Positions 15,798 to 22,065 of a DNA stretch of 22,762 bases are shown here, piece by piece; within the stretch, counting starts at the first letter, position 1, and every line of letters begins with the position of its first letter. Origin of the DNA: JANPJV01 sp031425695 (lineage in GTDB: Bacteria; Pseudomonadota; Gammaproteobacteria; Xanthomonadales; SZUA-5). The DNA is taken from NCBI GenBank assembly GCA_031425695.1, contig JANPJV010000046.1:1-22762 (forward strand). The letters are read 5' to 3'. Below the pieces are notes generated by a model. That model ran no database searches, was not told where the DNA came from, and saw only the letters and a program-made list of their open reading frames with translations. The position numbers were made by a program, and so were the translations under genes.

Positions 15798-15915
15798 GTT
15801 TTTCGACGCAAATGAACGCAAAGTAGAAGAGCAAGGGACGCAAAAAAGGCACTTGATGGGCTCAGCGCTTTTTTAGCGTCCCTTTGCTCCCTTTGCGTTC
15901 ATTTGCGTCAAAAAC
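15798..15915. repeat. MITE-like inverted repeat (element B)
   Basis: Left arm about 15798-15848 and right arm 15868-15915 are near reverse complements (gacgcaaatgaacgcaaag against its complement, with small indels further in). They are built from ACGCAAAG-type units and enclose about 20 bp. The element lies 24 nt after the carbamoylase stop. Its right arm is almost identical to that of element C. It contains no gene. Confidence 0.75.
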
Positions 15916-15939
15916 AATCACCCTCCTACAGCGCGGGAC

Positions 15940-17196
15940 TTAGCGCCCCGCGCGCCCCAAGATCGCATGCAACAGGACGTTGGCGCCAGCCTCGATCCAC
16001 TCGGGCTTGGCGTCTTCGATTTCGTTGTGGCTGATGCCGCCGACGCAGGGGACGAAGACCATGGAGGTGGGGGCGACCTGGGCTAAGTAGCAGGCGTCGT
16101 GGCCGGCGCCGGAGACCATGTCGCGGTGGCTGTAGCCGAAGCGCTGGGCGGCGGCGCGCACGGAGGCGACGCAGTCGGCGTCGAAGGCGACTGGCTTGTA
16201 GTAGAAGATCTGCTCGAAGCTCTGCACGTCGACCTTGGAGGCGCGGGCAATTTCTTCGACGCCGGAGCGCAGCTCGGCATCCATTTCGGCGAGTACGGCG
16301 TCTTCGGGGTGGCGCAGGTCGACGGTGAAGAACACCCGGCCCGGGATGACGTTGCGCGAGTTCGGATAGACGTTGAGCATGCCAACGGTCGCGCAGGCGA
16401 ATGGCGCATGCGCGAAACCGATGCGGTTGACGAGATCGATGATGCGCGCCGCGCCGACCAGCGCATCGCGACGGCGCGGCATCGGGGTCGGGCCGGCGTG
16501 CGACTCCTGCCCGATGAGCGTCAGCTCGTACCAGCGCTGGCCCTGGGCGTGGGTGACCACGCCGATGGTGATGTCTTCGGTTTCGAGAATTGGCCCCTGC
16601 TCGATATGCAACTCGAAGGCCGCATGGATCGGCCGCCCGCCACACGGAATTTCTCCCGCGTAACCGATACGCGCGAGCTCCTGGCCCATGGTCTTGCCAT
16701 CGACATCGGCGCGCGACAGCCCGTATTCCTCGGTGAACACCCCCGCGAACACGCCCGAGGCGACCATGGCCGGCGCAAAGCGCGAGCCCTCCTCGTTGGT
16801 CCAGATGACCAGTTCGATCGGCCGGTCGGTCTCGATGCCGCGGTCGTTGAGTGTGCGGATCACCTCGAGCCCGCCGAGCACGCCGTAGATGCCATCGAAG
16901 CGCCCACCAGTCGGCTGCGAATCCGCATGCGAGCCGGTGACGACCGGCGTCAGCGAGTCATCTTTCCCGGCGCGCCGCGCGAACACATTGCCCATGCGAT
17001 CAACCGTGATCGTGCACCCGGCCTCGGTTGCCCAGCGCACGAACAGATCCCGCCCTTCACGATCGAGATCAGTCAGCGCCAGGCGACAAACCCCACCCTT
17101 CGCCGTCGCCCCGATCTTCGCCATCTCCATCAGGCTGTCCCACAGGCGCTGGCCATTGATCGTCAGCAGTTCTTGGGGTTTCAGTTGGGCGTTCAT
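15940..17196 (-). CDS. N-carbamoyl-beta-alanine amidohydrolase (M20/carbamoylase family)
   Basis: This 418-residue zinc hydrolase belongs to the hydantoinase/carbamoylase family. In this gene cluster the likely substrate is N-carbamoyl-beta-alanine, giving beta-alanine, CO2 and ammonia. Metal-binding features include 'GSHADSQPTGGRFDG' (H90, D92, D101), 'NEEGSRF' (E135, E136) and 'FELHIEQGP' (H197), plus 'SGAGHDA' (H366) and 'GISHNE' near the C-terminus. The 'DSQPTGGRFDG' wording is typical of beta-ureidopropionases, although allantoate amidohydrolases and L-carbamoylases are close relatives. An upstream in-frame ATG at 17253 lies in repeat element C. The ATG at 17196, with GGAG 7 nt upstream, is the better start. 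Confidence 0.87.
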   Translation of the reverse strand: MNAQLKPQELLTINGQRLWDSLMEMAKIGATAKGGVCRLALTDLDREGRDLFVRWATEAGCTITVDRMGNVFARRAGKDDSLTPVVTGSHADSQPTGGRFDGIYGVLGGLEVIRTLNDRGIETDRPIELVIWTNEEGSRFAPAMVASGVFAGVFTEEYGLSRADVDGKTMGQELARIGYAGEIPCGGRPIHAAFELHIEQGPILETEDITIGVVTHAQGQRWYELTLIGQESHAGPTPMPRRRDALVGAARIIDLVNRIGFAHAPFACATVGMLNVYPNSRNVIPGRVFFTVDLRHPEDAVLAEMDAELRSGVEEIARASKVDVQSFEQIFYYKPVAFDADCVASVRAAAQRFGYSHRDMVSGAGHDACYLAQVAPTSMVFVPCVGGISHNEIEDAKPEWIEAGANVLLHAILGRAGR

Positions 17197-17222
17197 GGCT
17201 TGGCTCCGTTGTTGGCTCTTTG

Positions 17223-17355
17223 TTTTTGACGCAAAGGGACGCAAAGTGGGCAAAAGGACGCAAAGGAAAGCATTAGGACAACCCGCGAACGCAAAGCCTT
17301 GATTGAAGCTTTTATTTGCGTTCCTTTGCTCCCTTTGCGTTCATTTGCGTCAAAA
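17223..17355. repeat. MITE-like inverted repeat (element C)
   Basis: Left arm 17223-17271 and right arm 17308-17355 are inverted copies with scattered mismatches, built of repeated gacgcaaagg units, around a 36-bp centre. The stretch 17318-17355 matches 15876-15913 of element B at 37 of 38 positions. It lies 22 nt after the stop of the semialdehyde dehydrogenase gene and contains no gene. Confidence 0.75.
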
Positions 17356-17377
17356 GATCACAACTTCAGAAACCCGA

Positions 17378-18913
17378 TCAATGCGGCATCACGAATTGCG
17401 CCCCTGCCCGAATGGAAGTCGGCCAGCGGGTGGTGACGGCTTTCTGGCGGGTGTAGAAGCGGACGCCGTCGGGGCCGTAGACGTGGAGGTCGCCGAAGAG
17501 GGAGGACTTCCAGCCGCCGAAGCTGTGGAAGGCGGCAGGGACGGGAATGGGGACGTTGATGCCGACCATTCCGACTTGGACGCGGTGCACGAAGTCGCGG
17601 GCGGCGTCGCCGTCGCGGGTGAAGATCGCGGTGCCGTTGCCGTACTCGTGCTCGTTGATGAGCTTGAGGCCGTGCTCGTAGCTTTCCACGCGCAGCACCA
17701 CCAGCACCGGGCCGAAGATCTCTTCCTTGTAGACGCGCATCTGCGCGCCGACGTGGTCGAACAGGCTGCCACCGAGAAAGAAGCCATCGCCGCACTCGGG
17801 GAATTTCTGGCTGCGGCCGTCGACGACGAGTTGTGCGCCTTCTTCGACACCCAGATCGACGTAGCCTCGTACCTTGTCGCGGTGCTGCGCCGTGATGAGC
17901 GGACCCATGTCCATGTTGGCGGAACTGCCGGCGCCGATCTTCAGCGCGCGTACGCGCGGGGCAAGCTTTGCGACCAGCGCGTCGGCGACCTCGTCACCGA
18001 CCGCGATCGCCGCTGAGATGGCCATGCAGCGTTCGCCGGCCGAGCCGTAGCCGGCGCCCATGAGCGCGTCGGCGACCTGGTCGAGGTCGGCATCGGGCAT
18101 CACCAGCATGTGGTTCTTGGCGCCACCGAGCGCCTGTACGCGCTTGCCGTGGCGGGCGCCGGTCTCGTAGATGTACTTGGCGATTGGGGTCGATCCGACA
18201 AAGCTGATCGCCTGCACATCGGGATGCTCGAGCAGTGCGTCGACCGCGCGTTTGTCGCCGTGGACGACATTGAACACGCCCGGCGGCAAGCCCGCTTCTT
18301 CTAGCCATTGCGCGAGCAGCATCGAGCTCGACGGATCACGCTCGGAGGGCTTCAGGATGAAGCAGTTGCCGCAGGCGATCGCGATCGGGAACATCCACAG
18401 CGGCACCATCGCCGGAAAGTTGAACGGGGTGATACCAGCGACCACACCGAGCGGCTGGCGGATCGAGTACGCGTCCATCTGCGCGGCAATGTTCTCGGTG
18501 GTCTCGCCCTTCATCAGGTGCGGGATTCCGCAGGCAAACTCGACCACTTCCAGGCCGCGCGCGACTTCGCCCAGCGCATCGGAATGCGTCTTGCCGTGCT
18601 CGGCAGTGATCTGGTCCGCCAGGCGATCGGCGTTGCGCTCGATCAAGTCGCGCAGCTTGAACATCACCCGCGCACGCTTGAGCGGCGGCGTCTGCGACCA
18701 GGCCGGAAATGCGGCCTTGGCGGCCGCCACTGCAGTCGCGACGTCCTCGACGCTGGCGAGCGGCAGGATACCGGTCTGAACGCCGGTGGCCGGGTCGTAG
18801 ACCGCGCTGACCGGGCCGTCGCCACCCTCGACGCGGCATCCGTTGATGTAGTGCGCAATGCGCACGGGCGCGGCGACTGCGGCTTGTTCGTCGATGCTGC
18901 GGACTGCGCTCAT
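17378..18913 (-). CDS. mmsA: CoA-acylating (methyl)malonate-semialdehyde dehydrogenase
   Basis: This 511-residue aldehyde dehydrogenase uses NAD+ and CoA to turn malonate semialdehyde or methylmalonate semialdehyde into acetyl-CoA or propionyl-CoA with release of CO2. The catalytic cysteine is C296 in 'GSAGERCMAIS'. The family-specific segments 'ITPFNFPAMVPLWMFP' (161-176) and 'GGAKNHMLVMPDAD' (263-276) separate it from ordinary aldehyde dehydrogenases. In this cluster it should take the malonate semialdehyde made by the aminotransferase encoded upstream. The ATG at 18913 has AGGAGA 5 nt before it, better than an in-frame upstream codon at 18937. Its leader contains a duplicated tail of the aminotransferase gene and three hairpins. 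Confidence 0.92.
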   Translation of the reverse strand: MSAVRSIDEQAAVAAPVRIAHYINGCRVEGGDGPVSAVYDPATGVQTGILPLASVEDVATAVAAAKAAFPAWSQTPPLKRARVMFKLRDLIERNADRLADQITAEHGKTHSDALGEVARGLEVVEFACGIPHLMKGETTENIAAQMDAYSIRQPLGVVAGITPFNFPAMVPLWMFPIAIACGNCFILKPSERDPSSSMLLAQWLEEAGLPPGVFNVVHGDKRAVDALLEHPDVQAISFVGSTPIAKYIYETGARHGKRVQALGGAKNHMLVMPDADLDQVADALMGAGYGSAGERCMAISAAIAVGDEVADALVAKLAPRVRALKIGAGSSANMDMGPLITAQHRDKVRGYVDLGVEEGAQLVVDGRSQKFPECGDGFFLGGSLFDHVGAQMRVYKEEIFGPVLVVLRVESYEHGLKLINEHEYGNGTAIFTRDGDAARDFVHRVQVGMVGINVPIPVPAAFHSFGGWKSSLFGDLHVYGPDGVRFYTRQKAVTTRWPTSIRAGAQFVMPH

Positions 18914-18929
18914 GGCTTTCTCCTGAGAC

Positions 18930-18974
18930 TCAAGCAACCGCGCGGATGGATGCGCGCAGGCCTTCGATCAATTT
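18930..18974 (-). pseudogene. Duplicated 3' end of the aminotransferase gene
   Basis: The stretch 18934-18973 matches 19120-19159, the last codons of the aminotransferase gene, at 38 of 40 positions. Both copies end in TGA and translate to 'LIEGLRASIRAVA' up to the first diverging codon. Both differences are synonymous third-position changes (Ala and Glu codons). The copy lies 17 nt before the mmsA start, so it is a remnant and not an independent gene. Confidence 0.8.
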
Positions 18975-18979
18975 TGATG

Positions 18980-19095
18980 TTCTGAAAAGTCCATCCATGG
19001 AGCTTTTCAGAAACGCTCCACAAAAAGTGTCATTTTTGTTTCGCTTCATTTTCAACGACTTTGTCGTCGAAAATGGCGGCACATCCTTGTGCCGC
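18980..19095. repeat. Block of three consecutive hairpins
   Basis: Hairpin 1 has arms ttctgaaaag (18980-18989) and cttttcagaa (19003-19012). Hairpin 2 spans 19047-19075, with arms cattttc/gaaaatg and an inner acgac/gtcgt stem. Hairpin 3 abuts it at 19076-19095, gcggcac/gtgccgc. The block lies between the two copies of the aminotransferase tail and is more AT-rich than its surroundings. It could be a small inserted element or a structured RNA leader of mmsA. Confidence 0.65.
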
Positions 19096-19115
19096 TTCTC
19101 GAATTGCGGGACTCG

Positions 19116-20465
19116 TCATGCAACCGCGCGGATGGACGCGCGCAGGCCCTCGATCAATTGTTCGATTTCCGCATCGGTACTGATCACCGGCGGTGCCAGT
19201 GCGATGGTGTCGCCGGTAAAGCGCACCAGCAGGCCGCGCTTGAGCGCGTCCTCGAACAGCTGGATCGCGCGCAGTCCGGGTTTGCCCGGCAGCGGCGACA
19301 GTTCGAACGCGGCAGCACCGGCGTAGTTGCGCGCGTCGATCACATTGGGCTCGCCGCGCAGCGAGTGCACGGCGGCCCCGAGCTTCTCGCCCATGGCGCT
19401 GAAGCGCTTCGGGATATCGTCGCTTTCGAGAATATCGATCGTCGCGTGCGCGGCTGCGACCGCGAGCGCGTGGCCGGAGTAGGTGTAACCGTGGAAGAGC
19501 TCGACGGCGTAGTCGGGTCCCTGCATGAAGGCGTCGTAGATCCCCTGGCGCGCGATGACGCCACCCATCGGCACGGTGCCGTTGTTGACGCCCTTGGCGA
19601 AGGTGATGAGGTCCGGCGTGACACCGAACGCCTGTGCACCGAAATTCGCGCCCATGCGTCCGAAACCGGTGATGACCTCGTCGAAAATAAGCAGGATGCC
19701 ATGCTTGTCGCAGATCGCGCGGATGCGCTCGAGGTACCCCAATGGCGGGATGACCACGCCGGCGGAGCCCTGCATCGGCTCCATGATCACCGCGGCAATG
19801 GTCGACGCATCATGCAGCGCGACGATGCGCTCGAGTTCCTCGGCCAGGTGCGCGCCCCAGCTCGGCTGGCCCTTCGAGAAAGCCATGTCCGCGAAGCTGT
19901 GCGTGTGCGGCAGATGGTCGACGCCCGGCATCATGATCGGCGCGAACATCTTGCGGTTGGCGACCATGCCACCGACCGAAATGCCGCCCAGTCCCACGCC
20001 GTGATAACCCTTTTCGCGACCGATGAAGCGCGTGCGCGAGGCTTCGCCGCGCAACCGGTGATAGCCGATCGCGATCTTGAGCGCGGTATCGACCGCCTCG
20101 GATCCCGAGTTGGTGAAGAACACCCGGTTGAGGTCGCCCGGCGCCATGTCCGCAATCCGCTCGGCGAGCCGGAACGTATCCGGATTGGCCACCTGGAAGG
20201 CGGGGAAGTACTCGCCCACGTCGAGCTGGCGTTTGACGGCCTCGACGATGCGCGGATCGCCGTGCCCGAGCCCGCAACACCACAGGCCCGACAGTCCGTC
20301 GAACAATTGCTGCCCATTCGACGTCGTGTAGTACGCACCCTTGGCCGACACCAGCAACCGATCAGCCGGCCGCGTGCGCTTGAAATAGCGGTTGTGCGTG
20401 AACGGCATCCAGTACGGATCGAGGTTCATCTCGCTGGGGTGGATCGAGGGCGAAGCGTCAGTCAT
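19116..20465 (-). CDS. Omega-amino acid (beta-alanine):pyruvate aminotransferase
   Basis: This 449-residue class III PLP-dependent aminotransferase probably moves the amino group of beta-alanine to pyruvate, giving malonate semialdehyde and alanine. Landmarks are 'FFTNSGSEAVDTALK' (117-130), 'FDEVITGFGR' (261-270) and the PLP-binding lysine K291 in 'ITFAKGVNNG'. The N-terminal 'YWMPFTHNRYFK' is typical of omega-amino acid:pyruvate aminotransferases. Its neighbours, a malonate-semialdehyde dehydrogenase and a carbamoylase that makes beta-alanine, support the substrate. The frame continues upstream to 20696, but that extension runs through a hairpin-rich leader and looks non-coding. No good ribosome-binding site precedes the ATG at 20465; an ATG at 20429 is possible. 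The last 13 codons are duplicated downstream. Confidence 0.9.
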   Translation of the reverse strand: MTDASPSIHPSEMNLDPYWMPFTHNRYFKRTRPADRLLVSAKGAYYTTSNGQQLFDGLSGLWCCGLGHGDPRIVEAVKRQLDVGEYFPAFQVANPDTFRLAERIADMAPGDLNRVFFTNSGSEAVDTALKIAIGYHRLRGEASRTRFIGREKGYHGVGLGGISVGGMVANRKMFAPIMMPGVDHLPHTHSFADMAFSKGQPSWGAHLAEELERIVALHDASTIAAVIMEPMQGSAGVVIPPLGYLERIRAICDKHGILLIFDEVITGFGRMGANFGAQAFGVTPDLITFAKGVNNGTVPMGGVIARQGIYDAFMQGPDYAVELFHGYTYSGHALAVAAAHATIDILESDDIPKRFSAMGEKLGAAVHSLRGEPNVIDARNYAGAAAFELSPLPGKPGLRAIQLFEDALKRGLLVRFTGDTIALAPPVISTDAEIEQLIEGLRASIRAVA

Positions 20466-20539
20466 GAACGTGCGGAGTCGAGGCGGCGAGGGGGTGGATA
20501 CATTACGCTGGATTGGGCTGTGGTGGTTGCCTTGCGTGG

Positions 20540-20558
20540 GTCCGGACCTTGTCCGGAC
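20540..20558. repeat. gtccggac double palindrome in the aminotransferase leader
   Basis: Two copies of the 8-bp palindrome gtccggac are separated by ctt, so the pair can form an 8-bp stem with a 3-nt loop. It lies 75 bp upstream of the aminotransferase ATG. It could be a leader hairpin or an operator. Confidence 0.45.
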
Positions 20559-20592
20559 GCTTTTCCATGATTGGCACAAGAGCGCTGGTTTC

Positions 20593-20664
20593 GGTGTCAG
20601 TTTCGGTTTTCGGTTTCGGAATCGCGGGTTCGCTTTACCGACACCGAAAACCGACACCGACACC
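20593..20664 (-). repeat. CGGTTT-type inverted repeat after the cytosine deaminase gene
   Basis: Arms 20593-20619 and 20638-20664 are reverse complements at 24 of 27 positions, with an 18-nt loop. They consist of short cggttt and cggtgtc units. The repeat begins 7 nt after the deaminase stop codon, and could work as a transcript-end structure or be a small dispersed element. Confidence 0.65.
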
Positions 20665-20671
20665 GCTCCAC

Positions 20672-21109
20672 CTATTCCCCAATATCCTCGTTCCACAGCT
20701 CGGGGCAGTCGCGGATGAAGTCAGCCATGAGCTGCTTGCATTCGGCGCTGTCGACTCGGGTGAGCGCAACGCCGCGGCTTTCCAGCAGCGCTTCTTCGCC
20801 GAGGAAAGTCTGGTTCTCGCCGATGACCACGCGTGGGATGCCGTAGAGGAGGATGGCGCCGCTGCACATCGAGCACGGGGACAACGTCGTGTAGATGGTC
20901 GACTCGCGATAGATGCGCGCGGGCTGGCGACCGGCGTTTTCGAGGGCGTCCATTTCCCCGTGCAGCGTGCAGCTGCCCTTCTGTACCCGGCGATTGTGGC
21001 CGCGCCCGATGATGCGGCCCTGGTGTACCAGCACCGAACCGATCGGAATGCCGCCTTCGGCGCGACCCGCGCGTGCTTCGTCGATCGCTGCCTGCATGAA
21101 TTCGTCCAT
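20672..21109 (-). CDS. Cytosine deaminase of the yeast Fcy1 type
   Basis: This 145-residue zinc-dependent deaminase should convert cytosine to uracil. The zinc site is H50-G-E52 ('CTLHGEMDALEN') with C79 and C82 in 'TLSPCSMCSGAI'. Similarity to Saccharomyces Fcy1, recalled from its known sequence, runs the whole length: 'GGIPIGSVLV', 'GRGHNRRVQKGS', 'IYTTLSPCSMCSGAI', 'YGIPRVVIGEN' and the ending 'WNEDIGE', where Fcy1 ends 'WFEDIGE'. This favours cytosine deaminase over guanine deaminase or TadA, which share only the zinc motifs. It is unrelated in fold to bacterial CodA. The start ATG has AGGAGG 4 nt upstream. It is the first gene of the leftward pyrimidine cluster and would feed uracil to PreAT. 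Confidence 0.87.
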   Translation of the reverse strand: MDEFMQAAIDEARAGRAEGGIPIGSVLVHQGRIIGRGHNRRVQKGSCTLHGEMDALENAGRQPARIYRESTIYTTLSPCSMCSGAILLYGIPRVVIGENQTFLGEEALLESRGVALTRVDSAECKQLMADFIRDCPELWNEDIGE

Positions 21110-21232
21110 CGAGCCTCCTGGTTTTGCCGTATGACTATCTTAGCCAGTGCCCGCGTCCCGGTCCTGGTTTTGCAAAGTGATGAACGCCTGGCCGCGAGCT
21201 CAACAAAGCCACGGTCGAGCTAAGCCACGGAA

Positions 21233-21244
21233 TTTGTTAACAAA
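21233..21244. promoter_or_regulatory. 12-bp palindrome between divergent genes
   Basis: TTTGTTAACAAA is a perfect palindrome in the 240-bp gap between the divergent cytosine deaminase and CAP-domain genes, the most likely place for the promoters of both. It may be a regulator binding site. I could not find a convincing -35/-10 pair. Confidence 0.3.
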
Positions 21245-21351
21245 ACCCGTCCTGTGTGAGACCCTGGTCACATTCGCGGCTGTGATGACGTTGTGAGCCC
21301 GGTATCATCCGCGACCGGGGGAAACACGCTGCACACACAATGGACGGGTGG

Positions 21352-21981
21352 ATGACTCGCAAAATTCTCCTCGCTTCAATGCTCCTTCCCGCCTTCGCGG
21401 CCCACGCGCAGAGCGTGCCGAACAACACCGGCAACTGCCTCAGCTCACGAGAAGCCGAGTTGGTAGATCGGATCAACTTGTATCGCCAAGTCAACGGACT
21501 CGGACCGATTGCGGTCTCGCGCTGGTTGGCTACGACCGGTCAATGGCACTCATGGGACCTGACCGCGAACAATCCGGTCTTCGGCAACTGCACGATGCAC
21601 AGTTGGTCGAGCGCGCGCCCGATGCAGTGGAATCCTGTGTGCTACGCCGGCCCCGGCCAGGCCGACGGCATGTGGTACAAGCCGCGCGAAATCTCGGGCC
21701 AGGTTTACACTGCGATTGGTTTTGAGATTGCCGCAGTCGACTTGGGCACGATCTCGGCGTTTTCGGCCATGCAGGCCTGGGCGAACAGTCCCGCGCATGC
21801 CGATGTGATCCTCAACCGTGGCGTTTGGAGCGGTCAGACCTGGCGCGGCATGGGCGTCGGCATGGTTGGCGAGTATGCGGTGGCCTGGTTCGGCAACTTG
21901 ACTGACCCCGGCGGCACCATGGCGCCCTGTACCAACGGCGGCAGCCCGATAGACGAGATCTTCGACAACCGCTTCGAGTAG
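21352..21981 (+). CDS. Secreted CAP (SCP/PR-1)-domain protein
   Basis: The N-terminus 'MTRKILLASMLLPAFAAHAQ' is a classical signal peptide with an AHA-Q cleavage site, so the roughly 190-residue mature protein is exported. The mature part resembles a CAP domain: 'LVDRINLYRQVNGLGPI', 'ATTGQWHSWDL', 'NCTMHSWS', 'AMQAWANSPAHADVIL' and 'WRGMGVGMVGEYAVAWFG', with histidines in the usual places. CAP proteins have diverse extracellular roles, and none can be assigned here. The C-terminus 'IDEIFDNRFE' resembles a short acidic-aromatic tail I associate with secreted proteins of Xanthomonadales relatives. An ATG at 21340 gives four extra residues; the one at 21352 has a GGA-containing site at suitable spacing. 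A GC-rich inverted repeat (cgcgcc/ggcgcg, 22007-22028) follows the gene. Confidence 0.8.
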   Translation: MTRKILLASMLLPAFAAHAQSVPNNTGNCLSSREAELVDRINLYRQVNGLGPIAVSRWLATTGQWHSWDLTANNPVFGNCTMHSWSSARPMQWNPVCYAGPGQADGMWYKPREISGQVYTAIGFEIAAVDLGTISAFSAMQAWANSPAHADVILNRGVWSGQTWRGMGVGMVGEYAVAWFGNLTDPGGTMAPCTNGGSPIDEIFDNRFE

Positions 21982-22065
21982 CGCGCGCTGAACCGCGCCA
22001 CCTCGCCGCGCCCGGCCGGGTCGGCGCGCGTGCCAGAATGGGGCAAGACCTCACGAGGCGAACCC

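Noticed and set aside
15798..15915. Simple rho-independent terminator after the carbamoylase gene
   Set aside because: The arms are far longer than terminator stems, and the 38-bp arm stretch is shared with element C, so it is a dispersed repeat, although it may still affect transcription.
19089..20570. Open frame of 493 codons opposite the aminotransferase gene
   Set aside because: It is a codon-bias shadow of the PLP enzyme and has no recognisable domain.
21267..21320. Sigma-70 promoter for the CAP gene
   Set aside because: A TATCAT near 21303 looks like a -10, but no acceptable -35 lies 16-18 bp upstream.
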